Below are positions 28,192 through 35,441 of a DNA stretch of 56,325 bases, in pieces (the first letter of the stretch is position 1; each line of letters begins with the position of its first letter). The DNA comes from Treponema sp. (GTDB lineage Bacteria > Spirochaetota > Spirochaetia > Treponematales > Treponemataceae). The notes beneath the pieces were generated by a model, which worked only from the letters and a program-made list of their open reading frames with translations, did not search any database and was not told the DNA's origin. The translations under genes and the position numbers were made by a program. Where the stretch lies: assembly GCA_024402615.1 (NCBI GenBank), contig JAKSTK010000002.1:1-56325 (forward strand), written 5' to 3'.

Positions 28192-28812
28192 ATGTCTCTG
28201 ATTCAAATTACACCGCAAATTTCTTATCTTCCGGCCAGTGAAAAACCTCTTTCCTGCGATATTGTTTTTATAAAAACAGAAGATAAAACCTGGATTTTTG
28301 ATGTAGGAATGAATGATGAGGCTGCAGAAGAAATCAACAAAATCCCCGAAGAACAGAGAATTATTGTCCTTTCTCATTTTCATCCCGATCATGTTATGAA
28401 TCTTCGGAGGGTAAAATCCGGAACAATTTACGTTTCAAAAAATACTAACAAATATATTCTGTTTAAGGGAACTGTGCTGGAAGAAGGCAAAACCTTTGAC
28501 GGAAATCCACAAATCAAAATTCTGGAAATGCCATCCAGTCACGCAAAAGGATGTCTTTGTCTTGTGTGCGGGGATTATGCTTTTTTAGGAGATGGAGCTT
28601 ACTGTAAGCCGGTTAAAGGAATGCATTTTTATAATGCACAGAAACTTCAGGAAATGATTAAATTTCTGGAGGAGCTGGATGTAAAATATTTCTGTCTGAG
28701 TCACGATGTAAATTTTATTCAGGATAAAAAAGCAGTTCTTATGCTTTACCGTTCAATTTATGCCCGCCGTCAGCCAAATAATCCTTTTATTAATGTAGAA
28801 GATTATTTCTAA
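28192..28812 (+). CDS. Metallo-beta-lactamase-fold hydrolase
   Basis: This 206-residue cytoplasmic protein has the zinc motif HFHPDH (LSHFHPDHVMNL, about residue 63-68), a second His in PSSHAKGCLC (about 115), an Asp in FLGDGAY (about 130) and a terminal His in LSHDVN (about 165). This is a complete metallo-beta-lactamase zinc site. The substrate is unknown; members of this size include glyoxalase II-like and other thioester or phosphoester hydrolases. It is divergent from the macroglobulin operon and 75 bp upstream of the VIT-domain gene. Confidence 0.75.
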   Translation: MSLIQITPQISYLPASEKPLSCDIVFIKTEDKTWIFDVGMNDEAAEEINKIPEEQRIIVLSHFHPDHVMNLRRVKSGTIYVSKNTNKYILFKGTVLEEGKTFDGNPQIKILEMPSSHAKGCLCLVCGDYAFLGDGAYCKPVKGMHFYNAQKLQEMIKFLEELDVKYFCLSHDVNFIQDKKAVLMLYRSIYARRQPNNPFINVEDYF

Positions 28813-28887
28813 GATTTCTCTCAGCATTGTTACATTTGAATTGCATAAAGGTTTTTTGTTATATAGATTATTCCAAGGGGATATTAT

Positions 28888-31794
28888 ATGAAACGAATTA
28901 CTTCTATGTTTTTTAGTATGTTGATGAGTGCTTTTGTTTTTGCACAAAATTCTGCATTTATTCCTGCTCCACGGTTTATTCGAATGGTCGTACCGGAGGC
29001 AGATAAAAACTCAATTCAATTAAGTGATTTATCGGTGCATGCAGATATTACAGCAAATATTGCTGTTACAACCTTTGATATGACATTTACTAACAGTTCG
29101 AATCGCGTACTGGAAGGTGAATTTGAATTTCCGTTAGATGAGGGACAGACCGTTTGTGGTTTTGCCCTGGATGTAAATGGAAAAATGCGGGAAGGCGTTG
29201 TTGTAGAAAAGGAAAAGGGTAGAGTAGTTTTTGAAGATATTGTTCGCCGTGGAATAGATCCTGGACTTGTAGAAGTTACTGCCGGAAACAATTTTAAAAC
29301 CCGTGTTTATCCACTTCCTGCAAAAGGAAGCCGTCGTGTAAAAATCAGTATTCAGCAGGAAATAAAAACTGTTGATGGAAATAAGAAATATATTCTTAAT
29401 CCAATTACTGATTCACAATTAAAGAATTTTTCATTTGTATATACAGATTTTGGTGACAAAGGTCCTAAGAAAATTGATGCAAATGGTTACAATTTAACTT
29501 CGGCCGCTACTGCAGTTTTTGAAAAAGCAAATTTTGAATGGAAGGTGCCATTTGTACTGGAGGTTTCCAGTGACTCAAAAAAAGAACAGACAGTATTTGT
29601 AGAAACAAAAGGAAAAGATTCCTGGTTCTATAGCACAATTCCTGTTACTCCTGTGAATAAACCAAAAGCAAAAATCAATAAACTTGGTGTTTTTGTTGAT
29701 GTTTCTTTAAGTGCAAAAAATCGTAATCTTGATGCAGAACTGGAATTACTTAAATCTTATATTTCCTCAAATGTAAAGCAATCTGTAGAAATTGTGGCGT
29801 TCAGTAATGAAATTATTTCTAAAACAAAATACAAAGTCAGTGAATGGAATCAGATGGAACAGCTGCTCCGAAGTTTTGTTTATGACGGAGGGACAGATCT
29901 TTCTGTAATTTGCGATGAAAAATCTTATGATGAAATTCTTCTTCTTTCAGACGGATTGTCAAACTGGGGCGAAGAAAAGGTACTTTCTGCAAAATGTCCT
30001 GTTTCTGTAATTTCTTCTTCTATTTCTGCTGATTTTAATGGACTTAAAAAAATTGCACGCCAGAATGGTGGTGTTTTTGTAAATATGAATCAGAGTTCTG
30101 TAAATTCAGCTTTACAGATTTTAAAAAATGAACCTTACCGTCTGATTAAAGTAGAATACAATGATGCTGCTTTAGGAGAAGTTTATCCTGTGGCGGGATC
30201 TATTGTTACGGAAGATTTTAGCATCAGCGGACTTTTAAAGAAAAAGGAAGATACTTTAAAACTTAGTTTTGGTTTTGGAAATAAAGTTGATAAAACTGTA
30301 AGTGTAAAAGTTAGCGCAGTGGATGGAATTGAAGCACAGAATGTAGCAAGACTTTGGGCTCAGAAAAAAATTGAAGAACTGAGTACAGATGCCAAAGCAA
30401 ATAAAGAAGAAATTCTTGCTCTTGGACAGAAATTTACAATTGTTACGGAAGGAACTTCTTTAATTGTTCTTGAAAATGTGGCTGATTATTTTTATTACAA
30501 AATTACTCCTCCTGATGAATTAAAGAAGGAATATGATGAATTCCTTTTCCGTACAAGCACACTCATAGAAAAGGTAGAAGAAGATAAAATTCCTGACTTT
30601 GTTTTTGATTTAAGAAAAGAATTTAAAAACTGGTGGAATACAAAACCTGGTGATTTTAAGAAGAAAAAGGATAAGAATAATATTGGACCTTTATCATCAA
30701 GACGTGAATCAGAATCAACAACTTATGATGATATTCAGAACAATATGATGGGGTATGAGGCGGTTCCAAGTATTACTGCATCTGCAAGAGCTTCCAATGC
30801 ATTTAATGATGTTGAATTCGAAGCGGATACTTCTGTTAGTATGACTCTTGAAAAAAAGGCAGGTGGAAATTCTACAGGAAATAGAAATTCAGCAAAAATA
30901 ACAATTCAGGCATGGAATCCGGATGTGGATTATTTAAGTACCCTCAAAAAGACTCCAACTGCCAAAATGTATGAAAAATATCTGGAATTAAGAAATGAAT
31001 ATGAAGGTTCACCAAGTTTTTATATGGATGTAGCCGCCTATTTCTATGAGGACGGATTGGAAAAAGAAGCAATTCGAATAATTTCAAATCTGGCAGAACT
31101 TAATCTGGAAAATTCCGATGTTTTACGGGCATTAGGAAATAAACTTGTAGAATTTGGTGAGTATAAAAAAGCAGCTGTTGTTTTTGAAAAACTTATAAAA
31201 TTACGGGGAGAAATTCCACAATTCTACAGAGATGCGGCTCTTTGTTACGAAAAGTTTGGAGAGAATCAGAAAGCGGCAGATTTACTGTATAAAGTAATCA
31301 GCAAAAATTGGGATGCAAGATTCAATCAGGTTCAATTAATCTGTATAAATGATTTAACTTCTCTGATTGCTGCTTCAAAAAATATTGATACAAGTGCCTA
31401 TAATCCAGAATTGATAGAAAATCTTCCGGTAGATATGCGTGTTGTTTTGACCTGGAATACTGATAACTGTGATATAGATTTGTGGGTTACTGATCCTGAT
31501 GGGGAAAAATGTTATTACGGAAACAAGCTGACAGTGTTAGGCGGAAGAATTTCCCGCGATTTTACACAGGGATATGGTCCAGAAGAGTTTGCAATTAAAC
31601 AGGCAAAGGCGGGAAAATACAAAATCCAGGCTCATTACTACGGATCACACACTCAGAAAATTCTTCAGCCGGTAGTAGTTCAGGCAGAAGTTTACACTCA
31701 TTTTGGTACACCAGAACAGAAATGTGAAATTCTTACTCTGGAACTTAAAGCAGTTGGTGGTAATTTTACAATCGGAGAGGTTATTTATGAATAA
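28888..31794 (+). CDS. Secreted VIT/vWA/TPR/DUF2135 protein
   Basis: This 968-residue exported protein has a signal peptide 1-19 (cleavage after AFVFA). A VIT domain (about 30-165) contains EFEFPLDEGQTVCGF, EKGRVVFEDI and KTRVYPLP. A von Willebrand A-like domain (about 260-400) has a MIDAS: DVSLS, a Thr in GGTDLS, and Asp in LLLSDG. A TPR-like region (about 690-800) precedes a C-terminal DUF2135 domain (about 845-960) with VVLTWNTDNCDIDLWVTDP and AGKYKIQAHYYG, like E. coli YfaP. In E. coli, YfaP is encoded next to the macroglobulin-like YfaS, and here an alpha-2-macroglobulin gene is also nearby, so a shared envelope role is likely. AAGGGGATATTAT precedes the ATG. Confidence 0.85.
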   Translation: MKRITSMFFSMLMSAFVFAQNSAFIPAPRFIRMVVPEADKNSIQLSDLSVHADITANIAVTTFDMTFTNSSNRVLEGEFEFPLDEGQTVCGFALDVNGKMREGVVVEKEKGRVVFEDIVRRGIDPGLVEVTAGNNFKTRVYPLPAKGSRRVKISIQQEIKTVDGNKKYILNPITDSQLKNFSFVYTDFGDKGPKKIDANGYNLTSAATAVFEKANFEWKVPFVLEVSSDSKKEQTVFVETKGKDSWFYSTIPVTPVNKPKAKINKLGVFVDVSLSAKNRNLDAELELLKSYISSNVKQSVEIVAFSNEIISKTKYKVSEWNQMEQLLRSFVYDGGTDLSVICDEKSYDEILLLSDGLSNWGEEKVLSAKCPVSVISSSISADFNGLKKIARQNGGVFVNMNQSSVNSALQILKNEPYRLIKVEYNDAALGEVYPVAGSIVTEDFSISGLLKKKEDTLKLSFGFGNKVDKTVSVKVSAVDGIEAQNVARLWAQKKIEELSTDAKANKEEILALGQKFTIVTEGTSLIVLENVADYFYYKITPPDELKKEYDEFLFRTSTLIEKVEEDKIPDFVFDLRKEFKNWWNTKPGDFKKKKDKNNIGPLSSRRESESTTYDDIQNNMMGYEAVPSITASARASNAFNDVEFEADTSVSMTLEKKAGGNSTGNRNSAKITIQAWNPDVDYLSTLKKTPTAKMYEKYLELRNEYEGSPSFYMDVAAYFYEDGLEKEAIRIISNLAELNLENSDVLRALGNKLVEFGEYKKAAVVFEKLIKLRGEIPQFYRDAALCYEKFGENQKAADLLYKVISKNWDARFNQVQLICINDLTSLIAASKNIDTSAYNPELIENLPVDMRVVLTWNTDNCDIDLWVTDPDGEKCYYGNKLTVLGGRISRDFTQGYGPEEFAIKQAKAGKYKIQAHYYGSHTQKILQPVVVQAEVYTHFGTPEQKCEILTLELKAVGGNFTIGEVIYE

Positions 31795-31796
31795 AA

Positions 31797-31828
31797 GGTA
31801 AAAGTGTCTGATTTACCAGACTTTTACC
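31797..31828. terminator. Bidirectional terminator between convergent genes
   Basis: GGTAAAAG(T)GTCTG pairs with CAGAC(-)TTTTACC around a short loop, with A- and T-rich flanks on both sides. It lies between the VIT gene and thiN and overlaps the last codons of thiN. Confidence 0.65.
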
Positions 31829-32445
31829 AGCAGCATTATTCCTTCTTTTACAGAAACTTCGGCGGTCTTGCCGGGAATAACTTCATTACTGAGGGCGTAC
31901 ATATAAGATGCATTAATTGGAGCATTTTCCAGAGGATATTTTGCATTTTTGATTGTTACGCCCTTCGTATTTCCTGTTATGTTAATAAGCGAAAAATAAG
32001 AATATGAATTTTCAATTTGCAAAGGAATTCCGTCTACCAATTCCATTTCAGAAAAATCATCAATAATTTTTGCTGTGCAATTATGTTCTTTCAAAAAGAG
32101 AAGAGCAGAAATATTAACCATTGAATGATCAAAACGGTTTCCAATTACACCCAAAAGCAGAAAATCAGTATAACCACGGCGAAGTGCTTCCTTTACTGCA
32201 AAAAAAGTATCAGTATCATCTTTTTCTGGAGGTAACTGAATGATTTCGGTTGTAGTTTCTGGCTTTGGATGAGAATCAAAATCGCCAATAATTAAATCTG
32301 GCAATATACCTAATTTCTTCTGATGATTTAATCCTCCATCACAGAAAATATAAAAATCATCGGAAGAAAGAAAGGTTTTGATTTTTGAGTAATTAGTAAT
32401 TTCTGCCGCACTGATAATTACACAGCGTCTTTTTTGATTATTCAT
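31813..32445 (-). CDS. thiN: Thiamine pyrophosphokinase
   Basis: This 210-residue enzyme converts thiamine plus ATP to thiamine pyrophosphate, the ligand of the riboswitch at 3161. Family motifs are visible: CDGGLNH, PDLIIGDFDSH, KDDTDTFFAV and GVIGNRFDHS. The ATG at 32445 lies within the end of copA (ATGAATAA, 8-bp overlap), so it is probably translationally coupled. An upstream ATG at 32484 would add 13 residues encoded inside copA and outside the family's start. With ThiBPQ this gives the cell uptake of thiamine plus activation to the cofactor. Its place in a copper operon is unusual. Confidence 0.9.
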   Translation of the reverse strand: MNNQKRRCVIISAAEITNYSKIKTFLSSDDFYIFCDGGLNHQKKLGILPDLIIGDFDSHPKPETTTEIIQLPPEKDDTDTFFAVKEALRRGYTDFLLLGVIGNRFDHSMVNISALLFLKEHNCTAKIIDDFSEMELVDGIPLQIENSYSYFSLINITGNTKGVTIKNAKYPLENAPINASYMYALSNEVIPGKTAEVSVKEGIMLLVKVW

Positions 32446-32644
32446 TAATAAATTTGTATCCAGCTTTTGTAATTGCTTTTTCAAAGTCTTTGTCTTTTAC
32501 TTCCTTTGAAAGAGTTAGTTTTACTTCTCCAGTTGTATGATCTGGTGTTGCAGATTCAACTCCCTTGATTTTTTCAAGAGCTTCTTTAACATGAGCTTCA
32601 CAATGACCACACATCATGCCTTCAACTTTAATTGTTTTTTCCAT
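32438..32644 (-). CDS. copZ: CopZ-like copper chaperone by internal start in copA
   Basis: The last 68 codons of the copA frame form a complete heavy-metal-associated domain starting MEKTIKVEGMMCGHCEAHV, with Cu(I) motif MCGHC. The ATG at 32644 has a perfect ribosome binding site, AAGGAG at 32656-32651, with 6-nt spacing, inside the copA coding sequence. This strongly suggests that a free CopZ chaperone is made in addition to any CopA-CopZ fusion. The start is unmistakable by ribosome-binding-site criteria, but production of a separate protein is inferred. Confidence 0.75.
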   Translation of the reverse strand: MEKTIKVEGMMCGHCEAHVKEALEKIKGVESATPDHTTGEVKLTLSKEVKDKDFEKAITKAGYKFINE

Positions 32645-35014
32645 ATTTGTCTCCTTGGAATTTAATTTATTTTTTTTAAGTTTAAATTTTCTGATATTTG
32701 CCAGATTTAATCTCAGGGCGTTAGTTACAACACAGAAACTGGAAAGACTCATGGCGGCTGCACCGAACATTGGATTCATTTGCAGAACAAAAAGTTTATA
32801 CCAGGCTCCCGCCGCTACAGGAATAAGAACAACATTGTAGAAAAAAGCCCAGAAAAGATTTTCTTTAATATTTACCAGAGTTTTACGGCTCAAATTAATT
32901 GCCGCAGGAACATCTGCAAGACGATTTTTTACCAGTACTACATCTGCTGCATCCACCGCAACATCTGCTCCTGCTCCGATAGCAATTCCAAGATCGGCGC
33001 GGGTGAGGGCAGGAGCGTCGTTGATTCCATCACCAACCATGGCAACTTTTCCTTTCTGCATAAGTTCGGAAATTACTTTTTCTTTTCCCTGGGGCAGCAC
33101 TTCAGCAATAACATTTTCAATTCCAGCCTGAGAAGCAATAGCTCTGGCGGTGGTTTGATTATCTCCCGTAAGCATTACAACTTCTATTCCCATATTTTTA
33201 AGCTGACGGATTGCTTCTGGCGCATCGGGTTTAATTGTATCGGCAAGGGAAATAATTCCAACAGAGGTATTATTCAATGAATTACTCTGTCCCTTTTGTA
33301 CGAAAATAATTGGAGTCTGTCCTTTTTGTGCAAGGTCTTCCAGGATTCTAAGGATTTTTTCTTCCAATGGCTGAGTAATCAGTTCAGGGCAATTTTCTTT
33401 GATAAATGCGAAATTGCCGCCGTACAATTTACTCTGTCCCTTTTGTAATAAAACGGCAGAAACCCCTTTTCCGCCATAGGATTCAAATTCTGTAACTTCC
33501 AGTGGGGACAGACCTTTTTCTAAACAAAAAGCAGCAACTGCTTTTCCTAGTGGATGCTCACTTTTAGCTTCAAGGCTATAGGCAAGTTCTAGAAGATTTT
33601 TTTCATCCTGTTCTGATTTATTTTCCGGATTTTCAATATCTGTAATAATTTCTATTACTTCTGGTTTTCCAATTGTAATGGTACCAGTCTTATCCAATGC
33701 AACAATTTGTGTTTTTCCGGCAGATTCAAGACTTGCAGAAGTTTTAAACAAAATTCCGTTTTTTGCTCCAACTCCGTTACCCACCATAATTGCAACCGGA
33801 GTAGCAAGACCTAAAGCACAAGGACAGCTGACAACCAGAACCGTAATTGCTTTACTTAAAGCAAAAGAGAAATCTGCCTTACACAAAAGCCAGATTCCCA
33901 TAGTTATTATTGAAATACAGATTACGGCAGGTACAAAAATTCCCGATACCTTATCTGCAATTTTGGCAATTGGGGCTTTTGTGGCAGCCGCATCGCTAAC
34001 CATTTTAATTATCTGGGAGAGAGTAGTGTCTTTTCCAACGCGGGTAGCCTGACATTTCATAAAACCTGTCATATTAGTAGTTGCTGCAGACACTTCTGAG
34101 TTTTCAGTTTTATCTACAGGGATAGATTCCCCGGTTAAAATTGCTTCATTTACGGTAGAATTTCCGGCCAACAGAATTCCGTCTACCGGAATATTTTCGC
34201 CTGGACGAACAACAAAAATATCTCCGACTTTTACTTTTTCGATTGGAGTTTCGACTTCTTTTCCGTCTATTAAAAGGGTAGCAGTTTTTGGAGAAAGCTT
34301 AATAAGATTTTTAAGTGCATTTGTAGTTTTACCCTTTGAAACTGCTTCCAGAAGTTTTCCAACAGTAATGAGAGTGATAATCATAGCAGCACTTTCAAAA
34401 TAGAAGTTGTCCATGTAATGCATCACTAATTCATTGTTTCCCTTTACTACAGCATCTGTCATACCAAAAAGAATAACTGTACTGTAAACAAAGCTTACAC
34501 CGGAACCTAACGCAACCAGAGTGTCCATATTTGGAGCGCCGTGAAGTACGCTTTTAAATCCGCTGATAAAGAATTTACGGTTGATGATTAAAATTACAGA
34601 GGTTAGAAGTAATTGAAGTAAGCCCATTGCAACATGATTTCCGTTGAACCAGGCTGGTAACGGCCAGTTCCACATCATATGGCCCATGCTTACATACATT
34701 AAAATCAAAAGAAAAATTACTGAACTGCAAAGTCTTTTTATAAGAACGGGAATTTCCTGATTTTCTAAATTGATTTCTTCACCATTGCCAGGGTTTTCTT
34801 CTGCCGGTTTATTGTCCGAAATAAGTTTTGCACCATATCCTGCGTTTTCTACTGCCTTTATAATTTGTGAAGGATTTGCAGTACCAGTAACACCCATAGA
34901 ATTTGTAAGAAGACTTACGGAGCATTCTGTAACTCCCTGAACCTTTGAAACAGCTTTTTCTACTCTTGTCTGACAAGCGGCACAACTCATGCCTGTAACT
35001 TCATATTTTTCCAT
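32438..35014 (-). CDS. copA: Copper-exporting P-type ATPase with fused CopZ domain
   Basis: This 858-residue P1B ATPase exports Cu(I). An N-terminal heavy-metal-associated domain (CAAC, Cys11/14) is followed by eight membrane segments, the transport motif CPCALG (about 397), phosphorylation motif DKTGT (about 440), TGDNQ, and hinge GDGINDAP (about 660). The usual C-terminus (VVTNALRLN) is followed by a 20-residue linker and a second metal-binding domain (791-858). The nucleotide-binding region contains two short extra segments, QKGQSK and QKGQSN, encoded by a nucleotide repeat (33424-33449, 33280-33301). Operon csoR-copA-thiN; regulated by the CsoR operator upstream of csoR. Confidence 0.93.
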   Translation of the reverse strand: MEKYEVTGMSCAACQTRVEKAVSKVQGVTECSVSLLTNSMGVTGTANPSQIIKAVENAGYGAKLISDNKPAEENPGNGEEINLENQEIPVLIKRLCSSVIFLLILMYVSMGHMMWNWPLPAWFNGNHVAMGLLQLLLTSVILIINRKFFISGFKSVLHGAPNMDTLVALGSGVSFVYSTVILFGMTDAVVKGNNELVMHYMDNFYFESAAMIITLITVGKLLEAVSKGKTTNALKNLIKLSPKTATLLIDGKEVETPIEKVKVGDIFVVRPGENIPVDGILLAGNSTVNEAILTGESIPVDKTENSEVSAATTNMTGFMKCQATRVGKDTTLSQIIKMVSDAAATKAPIAKIADKVSGIFVPAVICISIITMGIWLLCKADFSFALSKAITVLVVSCPCALGLATPVAIMVGNGVGAKNGILFKTSASLESAGKTQIVALDKTGTITIGKPEVIEIITDIENPENKSEQDEKNLLELAYSLEAKSEHPLGKAVAAFCLEKGLSPLEVTEFESYGGKGVSAVLLQKGQSKLYGGNFAFIKENCPELITQPLEEKILRILEDLAQKGQTPIIFVQKGQSNSLNNTSVGIISLADTIKPDAPEAIRQLKNMGIEVVMLTGDNQTTARAIASQAGIENVIAEVLPQGKEKVISELMQKGKVAMVGDGINDAPALTRADLGIAIGAGADVAVDAADVVLVKNRLADVPAAINLSRKTLVNIKENLFWAFFYNVVLIPVAAGAWYKLFVLQMNPMFGAAAMSLSSFCVVTNALRLNLANIRKFKLKKNKLNSKETNMEKTIKVEGMMCGHCEAHVKEALEKIKGVESATPDHTTGEVKLTLSKEVKDKDFEKAITKAGYKFINE
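33280..33301 (-). repeat. GGGACAGAGTAA repeat, copA copy 2
   Basis: On the coding strand GTACAAAAGGGACAGAGTAA matches the copy at 33424-33449 over 19 nt. It adds residues in a loop of the CopA nucleotide-binding domain before the conserved ADTIKP segment. Confidence 0.6.
33424..33449 (-). repeat. GGGACAGAGTAA repeat, copA copy 1
   Basis: The plus-strand sequence starting ACAATTTACTCTGTCCC is identical in 24 of 26 positions to 53657-53682 in trpCF. Short inverted ends TACAA/TTGTA flank it. It codes for QKGQSK in CopA. Confidence 0.7.
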
Positions 35015-35020
35015 AAAAAC

Positions 35021-35335
35021 CTACTTCATTAATTTCTGAACAGTTTGTACCAGTTCTTCAACAACAGAATCATCTCCGGCTCGTATGTGCTCTGCGACAC
35101 AGGTACGGATATGATTTCCTAGTAATTCTTTATTAAAGGCTTTAAGGGCCGAAGTTACTGCAGATACTTGAATCAGAATATCTGTACAATAACAGTCTTT
35201 TTCTACCATTCCCTTAATTCCAGAAATTTGGCCCTGAATACGATTCAACCGGTTTATAAGAGATTTATATTCTTCTTCTGATCGTTCTTTTGTTTTATGA
35301 CAGCAATTTGGACAGTTTTCTTTTGTATTTTCCAT
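35021..35335 (-). CDS. csoR: CsoR-family copper-sensing repressor
   Basis: This 104-residue four-helix repressor releases DNA when Cu(I) binds. The ligand set is present: Cys50, His75, Cys79, with the same 25- and 4-residue spacing as Bacillus CsoR. The start of the family fold is EEYKSLINRLNRIQGQ. An N-terminal extension carries three more cysteines and a histidine (Cys8, Cys11, Cys12, His13), which is unusual and may add a metal site. AAGGAAAACTT precedes the ATG. It is the first gene of the csoR-copA-thiN operon. Confidence 0.92.
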   Translation of the reverse strand: MENTKENCPNCCHKTKERSEEEYKSLINRLNRIQGQISGIKGMVEKDCYCTDILIQVSAVTSALKAFNKELLGNHIRTCVAEHIRAGDDSVVEELVQTVQKLMK

Positions 35336-35353
35336 AAGTTTTCCTTACGAATA

Positions 35354-35382
35354 AAATAATACCCCTAGGGGGTATAAGTCAA
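35354..35382 (-). promoter_or_regulatory. csoR promoter with CsoR operator in the spacer
   Basis: Read on the minus strand, TTGACT (35382-35377) is followed by a 17-nt spacer and TTATTT near 35359-35354. The spacer contains the near-palindrome ATACCCCCTAGGGGTAT (35375-35359), which matches the G/C-tract form of CsoR boxes. Bound repressor would cover the promoter; this is direct autoregulation of the copper operon. Confidence 0.85.
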
Positions 35383-35386
35383 GGGT

Positions 35387-35426
35387 AAAAAAAAGAACAT
35401 CTTTTTTTGAAGATGTTCTTTTTTCT
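35387..35426 (-). terminator. Strong terminator after the chemoreceptor
   Basis: A 15-bp A/T-flanked stem (35389-35403 with 35410-35424, core AAGAACATCTT) with a 6-nt loop and a T run on the minus strand. It ends the chemoreceptor transcript just before the copper promoter. It could work in both directions. Confidence 0.85.
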
Positions 35427-35441
35427 CCGTTTAGTTTCTCT

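Noticed and set aside
32780-33280. Open frame of 166 codons on the plus strand opposite copA
   Set aside because: It is antisense to conserved P-type ATPase motifs, has no ribosome binding site and no recognisable domain.
33504-33514. GGGGACAGACC in copA as another copy of the repeat
   Set aside because: Only eight core bases match, in opposite orientation, without the flanks; it codes for an unremarkable CopA stretch.
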